From: an uncultured Clostridia bacterium
Lineage (GTDB): Bacteria; Bacillota; Clostridia; Saccharofermentanales; DTU023
Direction: 5' to 3'
DNA: 64,000 nt
NCBI GenBank assembly: GCA_946220865.1
Contig: CAMJYM010000005.1
Location: forward strand, 44,315 to 108,314
Both the position numbers and the translations under genes were made by a program. This document shows positions 50,284 through 58,425 of the stretch, piece after piece; position 1 is the first letter of the stretch, and each line of letters begins with the position of its first letter. The notes under the pieces are model-generated. The model was not told the DNA's origin. It ran no database searches and saw only the letters and a program-made list of their open reading frames with translations.

Positions 50284-51162
50284 ATGAAACAATCCATTGA
50301 ACGTATGGCTAAAACGGTCGACGAAGCGATCCAGCTTGGCCTTTCTGAACTGGGAATCACGGAAGAAGATGCCCTTATTGAAGTCCTGGATGAAGGTGAG
50401 GTCGGAGGCCTGCTCGGTTTTGGAAGAAGGCCGGCGCTGGTGCGTGTTAGCCGCGTCAACGAAATGGGCGAACCTCTGGATGACGTCGAAGCTGATGATG
50501 TTGAGCTTGAATCTGATGAGGCTGACCTGGCGTCGGAAGAGGGAGATTTCGCCGGTGAAGCGGGCGATGATCAGGAAGATCTGGAAGAAGCCGAAGCTTC
50601 GGACGAAAATGACCGCTCCAGCCGCCGTGGACGTGGCCGCGGCAGAGACCGGGAAGTGGACTCCCGCCGTGTCAATGGCCTGGAACTGGATGATGAAGAA
50701 AAAGAACATCTGGAGAACCTCGCCGTCGATTTTGTCACCAATGTCCTGGGCAGCCTCGATATTCATGGAAAGATTTCAACTTTCTACGACAATGAAGGCT
50801 GCCTGCGCATCGAGGTGAGCGGGCAGGATATCGGTAATGCTATTGGCCGCCGCGGTGAAACGCTGGAAGCCCTGCAGTACCTGACGACGCTGGCCGTGAA
50901 CCGTCAGCGCGAAGACTACCTCCGTGTCATTTTGGATATTGGCCAGTACCGTGAACGTCGAGTGCGTAGCCTGCGTCAGCAGGCCAGACGCAGTGCCGGT
51001 CGTGTGCTGCATTCGGGCCGCCGCGTGGTTATGGATCCCATGCCTGCTTCCGAGCGCCGTCAGATTCACATGGCCCTTGCCGACTTCGAAGGGGTGACGA
51101 CCTACAGTGAAGGTGCGGAACCGAACCGCTGCGTGGTCATTGCGCCCGATGACGAGCACTGA
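50284..51162 (+). CDS. jag: RNA-binding protein Jag/KhpB
   Basis: This 292-residue protein has an N-terminal Jag_N domain (residues 1-50, with EVLDEGEVGGLLGFGRRPALVRV), an acidic then arginine-rich disordered linker (about 60-135), a KH domain with NAIGRRGETLEALQYL, and a C-terminal R3H domain with ERRQIHMAL. In related bacteria KhpB binds RNA and affects cell-wall elongation and division. The start at 50284 has GGAGG; the frame extends upstream to a GTG without one. Its last codon overlaps the mnmE start. Confidence 0.93.
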   Translation: MKQSIERMAKTVDEAIQLGLSELGITEEDALIEVLDEGEVGGLLGFGRRPALVRVSRVNEMGEPLDDVEADDVELESDEADLASEEGDFAGEAGDDQEDLEEAEASDENDRSSRRGRGRGRDREVDSRRVNGLELDDEEKEHLENLAVDFVTNVLGSLDIHGKISTFYDNEGCLRIEVSGQDIGNAIGRRGETLEALQYLTTLAVNRQREDYLRVILDIGQYRERRVRSLRQQARRSAGRVLHSGRRVVMDPMPASERRQIHMALADFEGVTTYSEGAEPNRCVVIAPDDEH

Positions 51163-52565
51163 TGGACGCCGTGCTGGCGTTCGATAATATTGCGGCGCTC
51201 TCGACCCCGCCGGGGACGAGCGGTATTGCCGTCATTCGTCTTTCTGGCCCGACGGTCGTTTCCATCTGTGATCAGGCCTTTCAGCCTGCGCCCTCGTTCC
51301 CGCGTGCGGCGGAAATGAAGCCCTACACCATGGCTCTTGGCACTTTTTGTGATCGCAGGGGCCGGGGACTGGATCAGGTCATTCTTTCTGCCTACCGTGC
51401 GCCTCACTCTTATACGGGTGAGGACCTTTTTGAGATTTCCTGCCACGGCGGTACGGCGGTGCGCCGCAGTATATTGGAAAGCCTTTTTGAGCGTGGAGTT
51501 CGCCCGGCTGGTCCGGGAGAATTTTCTAAACGCGCTTTTCTCAACGGCAAAATGGACCTCATGCAGGCAGAAGCGGTGATGGATCTCATCCACGCGGAAA
51601 GTCGTTTGCAGCAGCAGACCGCCCTTGCTGAAGTGGGAGGCGCTCTCTCCAGAGCGCTGTCGGAGCTTTCGGAGCGCCTTTATGGCGTAGAGGCGACCCT
51701 TGAGATGATACTGGAATTTCCTGAACACGAGGATCGTCCCGAGGCCCGCGAGCGTCTTCGCAAAGACACGGCTGCTCTGGTGACAGAACTCGCTTCCGCC
51801 CTGGCGGGATGGAAACAGGGGCGAATACTTCGCGATGGTTTTCGTCTGGTGATCGCCGGTCGGCCCAATGCCGGAAAGTCCAGTCTGCTCAATGAGTTGC
51901 TGGGAGAAGAACGCGCGATTGTAAGTGGCCGTGAGGGGACGACGCGGGACACGGTGGAAGCCCTTATGGAAATTGAAGGCGTTCCTCTTTTGCTCACTGA
52001 TACGGCAGGTCTCAGAGAAAGTGAGGACGAGCTTGAAGCCGAGGGGGTAAGCCGAGCCAGACGCGCCGCAGAAAATGCCGACCTCATTCTCTGGTTGCAT
52101 GATCCCACACAGGCAGAGGCAAGCCTTGCCGAGCTGGCAAGCCTGAAGGCGGCTCTGCCGGAGGTGGATGTTCTTCTTCTTTCGGGCAAAGCCGATCTCG
52201 ATCCTGAGCATAAAGGTCTTGATGACTTGCGTCAGGCCTGGCCGGAAAGTCAGATTTTGTCCTGGCAAAGAGGGGAAACATCAGCGACACAAGCGCTGCG
52301 TGAAGCCATTATCGCCCGCTATGAGGCGGCTGGCGCAGGCAGTCAGAATCGTCTGCTCATCCATAATCTCCGCCACAAGCGTGGCCTTGAAGAAGCTAAA
52401 AAGCACCTTGAGCTGGCTCTGAAAAGTATGGAAGACGGCCTCACATTGGATCTCACGGCCGCCATGCTGCGAGCAGCTCAGGAAGATTTTTCTGAGCTCA
52501 CGGGACGCGAGGTCTCTGCTGAGCTTGCCGATCAGATTTTCTCTCGTTTCTGTGTCGGTAAATAG
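51162..52565 (+). CDS. mnmE: tRNA modification GTPase MnmE
   Basis: This 467-residue protein works with MnmG to build the 5-carboxymethylaminomethyl group on wobble uridine 34. It has the N-terminal tetrahydrofolate-binding domain (ALSTPPGTSGIAVIRLSG), an inserted G domain (P-loop GRPNAGKSS, then EGTTRDTV and DTAGLR) and the C-terminal FCVGK with its conserved cysteine. The ATG overlaps the jag stop codon. mnmG follows after 11-17 bases, depending on its start. Confidence 0.96.
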   Translation: MDAVLAFDNIAALSTPPGTSGIAVIRLSGPTVVSICDQAFQPAPSFPRAAEMKPYTMALGTFCDRRGRGLDQVILSAYRAPHSYTGEDLFEISCHGGTAVRRSILESLFERGVRPAGPGEFSKRAFLNGKMDLMQAEAVMDLIHAESRLQQQTALAEVGGALSRALSELSERLYGVEATLEMILEFPEHEDRPEARERLRKDTAALVTELASALAGWKQGRILRDGFRLVIAGRPNAGKSSLLNELLGEERAIVSGREGTTRDTVEALMEIEGVPLLLTDTAGLRESEDELEAEGVSRARRAAENADLILWLHDPTQAEASLAELASLKAALPEVDVLLLSGKADLDPEHKGLDDLRQAWPESQILSWQRGETSATQALREAIIARYEAAGAGSQNRLLIHNLRHKRGLEEAKKHLELALKSMEDGLTLDLTAAMLRAAQEDFSELTGREVSAELADQIFSRFCVGK

Positions 52566-52576
52566 CAATAAAGGAG

Positions 52577-54631
52577 ATGCCTTTGCGCATCGAATCATCT
52601 GAAAATTTCCCTTTTGATGAACGTTATGACCTGATTGTTGTGGGTGCGGGTCACGCTGGCTGTGAAGCGGCTATTGCGGCTGCGCGCCTGGGCTTGCGCA
52701 CGCTTTTGTTTACGCTGAATCTGGACAGCCTGGCCAATATGCCTTGCAATCCCAATATCGGGGGAACGGCCAAAGGACAGCTCGTCCGTGAGATTGACGC
52801 ACTGGGCGGCGTTATGGGTCAGCTTGCCGATCGCCACTGCATTCAGTTCCGCATGCTCAATCGCAGTAAAGGTCCTGCGGTTCTTGCTCCGCGTGCGCAA
52901 CAAGACCGCACGGCTTATCAGCGTGAAATGAAAAAGCTTCTGGAGGCGCAGCCCCTGCTCAGCCTGAAACAGGCTGAGGTCTGTGATCTTCTCTGGAGTG
53001 AAGAAGGCGGCCAAAAAAAGATGGAAGGTGTGGTTACACGCCTCGGGCTTCGCTATGCTGCGCCTCGTGTGCTTTTGGCCACAGGAACTTTCCTCCGCTC
53101 CAAGGTCATTGTCGGTGATGCCCTCTATTCGTCAGGGCCAGACGGATTGCCCTCTGCGGAGCAGCTTTCAGCCTCTCTCAAGGAGCTGGAACTTCCCTTA
53201 AAGCGCTTTAAGACAGGAACTCCGCCCCGTTTCCACAGCCGCAGCCTGAACTTTTCTGTGATGCAGTGTCAGGAAGCCGACGAAACAGCGGCCCCTTTTT
53301 CCTATGCCAATGATGAGTTGCCGGATTGGCGGCCCAAGGCGGCGCTTCCCTGCTATCTCAGCTGGAGCGGGCCGGAGAGCCGGGAGCTGATTCTTAATAA
53401 CCTGGATCGCTCACCCCTCTACAGTGGAAAAATTGAAGGGATTGGTCCGCGCTACTGCCCTTCTTTCGAAGATAAAATTGTCAAGTTTCCCAGCCACGAG
53501 CGCCACCATATTTTCATGGAACCGACTGGCCTCGATACCTGCGAAATCTATGCTTCCGGCCTCTCATCCTCCATGCCGGTCGACGTTCAGCAGGCGCTCT
53601 GCAAAACGATTCCGGGCCTGGAAAATGCTGAGTTTATGCGCGTGGCCTATGCGATTGAGTACGACCTGGTCGATCCGACTTCGCTTAAACTTTCTCTGGA
53701 AAGTCGTCTGGTTCAGGGACTTTTTTGCGCCGGACAGATCAATGGCTCCTCCGGCTATGAGGAAGCTGCGGCTCAGGGACTTCTGGCGGGCATCAACGCG
53801 GCTCTTTCCGCGCGTGGTGAGGATCCGTTGATCCTTGACCGCTCCCAGGCCTATATCGGCGTGCTGATCGACGATCTGGTCACGAAAGGCACTGATGAGC
53901 CCTATCGCATGATGAGTTCGCGGGCGGAGTACCGTCTGCTGCTGCGTCAGGATAATGCGGACCGGCGTCTCTCACCGCTTGCGGTGCGCCTGGGTCTGCT
54001 TTCCCCGGAGCGCTCGGCAGCTTTTGCGGCCAAGATGCAGCGGGTCGACCGCGAAATCGCCCGGCTGAAAACAACACGAATCCCTGCAGATGAAGTGCTC
54101 TGTCATTTTATGCAAAAGCACGGCACTGCCCTGCCTCAGAACAGCCTCACCCTGGCGGAATGTCTGCGGCGACCGGAAATCCACCTGGACGATCTCTCAG
54201 AAGTTGATCCCCTGCCGACAGCAACGGCCTATCCCGGGGAACTGCCGGAAGGAACGCCTTTCCTGACTCCGGCAGATCGTTTTGCTGTCGAAGTGGAAAT
54301 AAAATATGAGGGCTACATCAGGGTAGAAGAGGAGCGCATTGCCCGCTTCCGCAAGTTGGAAAAGCGGCGTATCCCTGAGAATTTTGATTACAGCCGGCTC
54401 AGCGGGCTGAAAGCTGAAGCCCAACAGAAGCTGATGGCCAGGCGACCGCGCTCAGTGGGGCAGGCCAGCCGGATCTCCGGGGTCAACCCGGCGGATATTT
54501 CTGTTCTGCTTGTCGCACTTAAGGAGATCGAAAGTGGCGACGAAGAGCGAGTCGAGCAAGCTGCAGAACAAAAAGCAGAACAAGCGGAAAAACAAACGGC
54601 AGAACAGGAAGTTGAACAAGGTGCAAGATAA
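52577..54631 (+). CDS. mnmG: tRNA modification FAD enzyme MnmG (GidA)
   Basis: This 684-residue flavoprotein has the N-terminal dinucleotide loop VVGAGHAGCEAA, the GGTAKGQLVREIDALGG motif and the C-terminal GVNPADISVLL. The ATG at 52577 overlaps the AAAGGAG site; a TTG at 52583 has ideal spacing and may be the true start. The last 30 or so residues, (V/A)EQ-rich repeats such as EQAAEQKAEQAEKQTAEQ, lie beyond the normal end of the family. The same DNA encodes the N-terminal tail of RsmG in another frame. Confidence 0.95.
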   Translation: MPLRIESSENFPFDERYDLIVVGAGHAGCEAAIAAARLGLRTLLFTLNLDSLANMPCNPNIGGTAKGQLVREIDALGGVMGQLADRHCIQFRMLNRSKGPAVLAPRAQQDRTAYQREMKKLLEAQPLLSLKQAEVCDLLWSEEGGQKKMEGVVTRLGLRYAAPRVLLATGTFLRSKVIVGDALYSSGPDGLPSAEQLSASLKELELPLKRFKTGTPPRFHSRSLNFSVMQCQEADETAAPFSYANDELPDWRPKAALPCYLSWSGPESRELILNNLDRSPLYSGKIEGIGPRYCPSFEDKIVKFPSHERHHIFMEPTGLDTCEIYASGLSSSMPVDVQQALCKTIPGLENAEFMRVAYAIEYDLVDPTSLKLSLESRLVQGLFCAGQINGSSGYEEAAAQGLLAGINAALSARGEDPLILDRSQAYIGVLIDDLVTKGTDEPYRMMSSRAEYRLLLRQDNADRRLSPLAVRLGLLSPERSAAFAAKMQRVDREIARLKTTRIPADEVLCHFMQKHGTALPQNSLTLAECLRRPEIHLDDLSEVDPLPTATAYPGELPEGTPFLTPADRFAVEVEIKYEGYIRVEEERIARFRKLEKRRIPENFDYSRLSGLKAEAQQKLMARRPRSVGQASRISGVNPADISVLLVALKEIESGDEERVEQAAEQKAEQAEKQTAEQEVEQGAR
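54534..54631 (+). repeat. Repetitive dual-coding overlap of mnmG and rsmG
   Basis: This 98-base tract of GCAGAACAA-like units is translated as an acidic AEQ-repeat tail of MnmG. In the next frame it is a basic Lys/Asn/Gln-rich head of RsmG (QNKKQNKRKNKRQNRKLNK). Both peptides are extra to their families, so the tract probably expanded after the genes came together. Confidence 0.75.
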
Positions 54632-55424
54632 GGTGAAAAACCAGGAGCAAAAGACTACGCTGCCGCCCTTTGACGTCTCTTCTTTCCGCAGCGAATGTCA
54701 GAGCGCCTTTGAACTCTATCGGCCGTATCTTCCTGAAATCAGCCGGGAGCAGGAGGAGCAGCTGCTCACTTACCTGACCCTTGTCGCTGAAACGAACCGC
54801 AGTCTGAATCTCACGGCCATCAGCAAAGCTGAAGACATGCTGCTTTTGCATCTCATTGACTCCTGGACTCTTTTACCTCTGCTGGATCGTGAACTGGCGG
54901 CTAAGCCGCAGGCTGAGTTTCGCTTTCTTGATATTGGCAGTGGTGCGGGCTTTCCAGGCATCCCACTGAAGCTTTTGCGTCCTCAAATTGAGCTGTGCAT
55001 GCTGGATGCTTTACAGAAGCGCATTCACTTTCTGCAACGCGCCATCGGCCAGCTTGCATTGAACCACGGCTGTACAGCCCTGCACGCCCGTGCAGAAGAG
55101 GCGGGGCGTCTGCCGGAATATCGGGAGCGCTTTGATCTGGTGACTGCGCGTGCCGTTGCGGATCTGCCTTTGCTCCTGGAACTGGCTCTGCCCTTTGTCA
55201 AGCCTGGAGGCCTTTTCATTGCCATGAAAGCGGAGGCGGAAGAGGAGATCCGGCGTGCAGAAAAAGCAGCTGGACTTCTCTCGGCAAGCAGGGAAGAGGT
55301 CTGTGAGCTCGAACTGGCCGACTCTGGAGTGAAGCGCAAGTTGATCCTTTATCGCAAACTGCGGCCCTGTCCGTCTCGCTACCCGCGGACTTTTGCCAAA
55401 ATGAAAAAAGCCCCGCTCGGCTGA
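54534..55424 (+). CDS. rsmG: 16S rRNA (guanine-527-N7)-methyltransferase RsmG (GidB)
   Basis: This 296-residue SAM-dependent enzyme has the motif FLDIGSGAGFPGIPL and LNLTAISKAEDMLLLHLIDSW ahead of it, as in GidB. The GTG start at 54534 has AAGGAG seven bases upstream; the frame extends to a TTG at 54510 without a site. The first 40 residues are a basic low-complexity extension encoded inside the mnmG 3' end. In characterised species loss of RsmG gives low-level streptomycin resistance. Confidence 0.93.
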   Translation: MATKSESSKLQNKKQNKRKNKRQNRKLNKVQDKVKNQEQKTTLPPFDVSSFRSECQSAFELYRPYLPEISREQEEQLLTYLTLVAETNRSLNLTAISKAEDMLLLHLIDSWTLLPLLDRELAAKPQAEFRFLDIGSGAGFPGIPLKLLRPQIELCMLDALQKRIHFLQRAIGQLALNHGCTALHARAEEAGRLPEYRERFDLVTARAVADLPLLLELALPFVKPGGLFIAMKAEAEEEIRRAEKAAGLLSASREEVCELELADSGVKRKLILYRKLRPCPSRYPRTFAKMKKAPLG

Positions 55425-55436
55425 TCTGTGGGGCTT
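55408..55436 (+). terminator. Possible terminator overlapping the rsmG stop
   Basis: AAGCCCC (55408-55414) pairs with GGGGCTT (55430-55436); the rsmG stop codon lies in the loop. There is no clear T-tract, so termination may be partial. Confidence 0.4.
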
Positions 55437-55473
55437 GGGATTCGATCCTTTGCTTATCGCCAGGCCGCCGTCA

Positions 55474-55502
55474 TTTTCCCCTGATCTCCCGTATGTTATA
55501 AT
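55474..55502 (+). promoter_or_regulatory. Probable gyrA promoter
   Basis: A perfect TATAAT (55497-55502) with a weak TTTTCC 17 bases upstream. The weak -35 is compatible with supercoiling-sensitive initiation, which is speculation. Confidence 0.6.
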
Positions 55503-55503
55503 G

Positions 55504-55690
55504 ATCTACTAGAGTGTAGATATTTTATTACGCGCGCACGCGCGCGAGAACAATATGGCGACGAAGCTTTCGTCACCAGAAGACAGGAGCAAAGCACGAC
55601 TGCACGTGCTCGTGTAACGCCTTCTGACGCATGGACAGTGTCGGAGAAACACTCGAGTGACGCGTGACCGCGTGCTCGTCTGAGATACAA
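55504..55690 (+). promoter_or_regulatory. Hairpin-rich gyrA leader with an alternating CG run
   Basis: Between the promoter and gyrA lie ATCTAC/GTAGAT followed by ATTTTATT (55504-55529), which looks like an early terminator, and 18 strictly alternating pyrimidine-purine bases around CGCGCGCACGCGCGCG (55531-55546). After these come the stem GACGAA/TTCGTC (55560-55574), the palindrome CACTCGAGTG (55650-55659) and the stem ACGCG/CGCGT (55660-55673). No open reading frame fits. The density of hairpins suggests transcript-level or supercoil-linked control of gyrase. Confidence 0.55.
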
Positions 55691-55704
55691 AATTGGAGGA
55701 AGCT

Positions 55705-58425
55705 ATGGCTATCGACGGGGATAAGCCCGATCAGGCAGAATTAAACGCAGCGGCTGAAAATGCACAGGAGCCTGCTGCCGGGCAAAAGCCGGAAAAGGCG
55801 GAACGTCCGCTGAGCGCTGCGGAGCGCCAGAAAGAAAAGGAACGCCTTGTCGATGAAGCTTTCCGCAATCCCGATAATGTCATCATCCCGGTGGATCTTG
55901 ATAAAGAGATGCGGCAATCTTTTATCGACTATGCCATGAGCGTCATCACTGACCGTGCTCTGCCTGATGTGCGAGACGGACTTAAGCCGGTGCACCGTCG
56001 TATTCTCTATTCGATGTTGTCCCAGGGCTTTACCGCGGATAAACCCTATCGCAAGTGCGCCACGACCGTTGGTGATGTGCTCGGTCGCTTTCATCCTCAC
56101 GGAGACGCCTCGGTTTATGATGCGCTGGTGCGCTTAGCTCAGGATTTTTCCATGCGCCACCCCCTGGTGGACGGCCACGGCAACTTCGGTTCCCGCGACG
56201 GCGACCCTCCGGCCGCCTATCGTTATACGGAAGCACGTCTCACCAAACTTGCTCAGGAAATGATGTCCAACATCAACAAGGATACGGTCGATTTTCGCCC
56301 GAACTTTGATGAGCATGTGATGGAGCCGACAGTTCTGCCTGCCGCATTCCCGAACCTCATGGTCAATGGTTCTTCCGGTATTGCGGTCGGCATGGCCACC
56401 AACATTCCCCCGCATAATCTGGGCGAATGCATTGATGCGACGCTCTATCTGATTGACAATCCTGAGGCCACGGCCGATGAGCTCATGGAGATTATTCCCG
56501 GCCCTGACTTTCCGACTTACGGCATGATTCTGGGCAGTTCCGGCATTCGTCAGACCTACCGCACGGGGCGTGGCCGTATTCTCGTGCGTTCCCACACCGA
56601 TATCGAAGAAATGCAGGGGAATCGCCACCGCATCATCGTTCGCGACCTGCCCTATATGGTTAACAAGGGTCGTCTGATCGAGCGTATCGCCAATCTCGTC
56701 AAGGAACGCCGTATTGAGGGCATTTCCGATGTCCGCGACGAATCCGACCGCAACGAGGAAGTGCGCATTGTCATCGAATTAAAGCGCGACGCTACGCCGG
56801 AGGTGGTGCTGAACCAGCTTTTCCACAATACGCAGATGCAGGACAGCTTCAATGCGAATATGCTCGCGTTGGTTCCGGATGAGCGTGGTGACATGATTCC
56901 CCGCATCGTCAACCTGCCGCAGGCTCTGAGCTACTATCTTCAGCATGAACGCAGCGTCATTATGCGCCGCACGGCTTTCGACCTCGAAAAAGCGGAAGCG
57001 CGTCTGCACATCGTCGAAGGTCTGCAGAAAGCCATCGACCAGATTGACGCCGTAATCTCTGTGATCCGTGCGTCGGCCAATGAAAATGTCGCCCGCGAAG
57101 CCCTCTGCAGCCGCTTCGGCTTCACCGAGAAACAGGCTCAGCACGTCGTCGACATGCGCCTCGGTCGGCTGTCCGGTCTGGAGCGCGAAAAGCTCGAGGC
57201 AGAACGTGAAGATCTGGTGCAGCGCATCGCTGATTTTCATGCCATCCTCTCCGATCCTGCCCGCCGTGATGAAGTCGTGCGCGAGGAACTGCTGGACATC
57301 AAAAATCGCTATGCAAACCCACGCCGTACCGTCATTGAGGCGAGCCTCGGCGATATCGACGATGAGTCCCTGATCGAAGAGGAAGATGTCATCATCACAC
57401 TCTCGCACGCGGGTTATGTTAAACGTGCTCCGGTGATCCAGTACTCAAGACAACACCGTGGAGGCCGTGGCATTACCGCCATGAGTACCCGTGATGAGGA
57501 CTATGTGGAGTCCATGTTTACCACCTCCACCCATGACGTGATTCTGGCCTTCTCCGATCGTGGCCGGGTCTATCGCCTCAAGGGCTATCAGATCCCCGAA
57601 GCCAGTCGTCAGGCGCGTGGCACCGCTTTTGTTAACCTGCTCAGATTGCAGGAAGGTGAGAAGATACGCGGCCTCCTGCCAGTGACCCTGCAGGGCGAAG
57701 ACGTCAGCCTCGTACTGGCCACGAAAAAAGGTCTTGTCAAGAAAACCCGCCTCTCTGAATACAATAATATCAACCGTAACGGCATCATCGCCATCAGTCT
57801 GAGAGAGGATGACGAGGCCATAAGCTGCAGCCTTTCCGATCCGCAATCGCAGATCCTGCTCGTGACCCGAAAAGGCATGGGCATTCGTTTCCCGGAGAGT
57901 GATGTGCGCAGCACCGGCCGTAACACCATGGGCGTGCGCGGCATAACTCTGGGACAGGACGATGAAGTAATCGCCATGATTGTCACAGACAACGATGATC
58001 AGGTCGCCTTTATAACCGAACATGGTCTTGGCAAACGCAGTTTGCTTTCCGAGTTCCGCTGTCAGAAGCGCGGCGGCAAAGGCCTGATTGCCTACCGTAT
58101 CAACAAGCGAACGGGCCTGCTCGTACGGGCCTGCCTGGCGCCGGATGAAAAGGATATCCTCCTGATTAACGATCTGGGCGTGGTTATCCGCGTGCATGCC
58201 GGCGAAATTCCTTTGCTTTCACGGGCCACTCAGGGGGTCACCCTGATGCGCTCCAAAGAAGGCCTGGTCACAGATGTGGCTGTGGTCGATCATGAAGATG
58301 AGAGCGAAGAGACAGAGAGTACAGGTGAAAATCGTGCGGATGACGTCGCCGCCACAGAGAGCGGTGAAATCCCGGATGACATCACTACCGACAACGAAAG
58401 AGGTCAACATGAAGTGCATCAATGA
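55705..58425 (+). CDS. gyrA: DNA gyrase subunit A
   Basis: This 906-residue type IIA topoisomerase subunit has catalytic tyrosine Y174 in AYRYTEARL, the quinolone-determining segment GRFHPHGDASVYDALVRLAQ (128-147) and a C-terminal beta-pinwheel with a gyrA-box-like QKRGGKG. The box supports gyrase rather than topoisomerase IV. Position 135, equivalent to E. coli Ser83, is alanine. Both ends carry extra acidic tails (about 55 residues at the N-terminus, about 55 at the C-terminus). The ATG at 55705 follows GGAGG. gyrB is not in the window. Confidence 0.95.
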   Translation: MAIDGDKPDQAELNAAAENAQEPAAGQKPEKAERPLSAAERQKEKERLVDEAFRNPDNVIIPVDLDKEMRQSFIDYAMSVITDRALPDVRDGLKPVHRRILYSMLSQGFTADKPYRKCATTVGDVLGRFHPHGDASVYDALVRLAQDFSMRHPLVDGHGNFGSRDGDPPAAYRYTEARLTKLAQEMMSNINKDTVDFRPNFDEHVMEPTVLPAAFPNLMVNGSSGIAVGMATNIPPHNLGECIDATLYLIDNPEATADELMEIIPGPDFPTYGMILGSSGIRQTYRTGRGRILVRSHTDIEEMQGNRHRIIVRDLPYMVNKGRLIERIANLVKERRIEGISDVRDESDRNEEVRIVIELKRDATPEVVLNQLFHNTQMQDSFNANMLALVPDERGDMIPRIVNLPQALSYYLQHERSVIMRRTAFDLEKAEARLHIVEGLQKAIDQIDAVISVIRASANENVAREALCSRFGFTEKQAQHVVDMRLGRLSGLEREKLEAEREDLVQRIADFHAILSDPARRDEVVREELLDIKNRYANPRRTVIEASLGDIDDESLIEEEDVIITLSHAGYVKRAPVIQYSRQHRGGRGITAMSTRDEDYVESMFTTSTHDVILAFSDRGRVYRLKGYQIPEASRQARGTAFVNLLRLQEGEKIRGLLPVTLQGEDVSLVLATKKGLVKKTRLSEYNNINRNGIIAISLREDDEAISCSLSDPQSQILLVTRKGMGIRFPESDVRSTGRNTMGVRGITLGQDDEVIAMIVTDNDDQVAFITEHGLGKRSLLSEFRCQKRGGKGLIAYRINKRTGLLVRACLAPDEKDILLINDLGVVIRVHAGEIPLLSRATQGVTLMRSKEGLVTDVAVVDHEDESEETESTGENRADDVAATESGEIPDDITTDNERGQHEVHQ

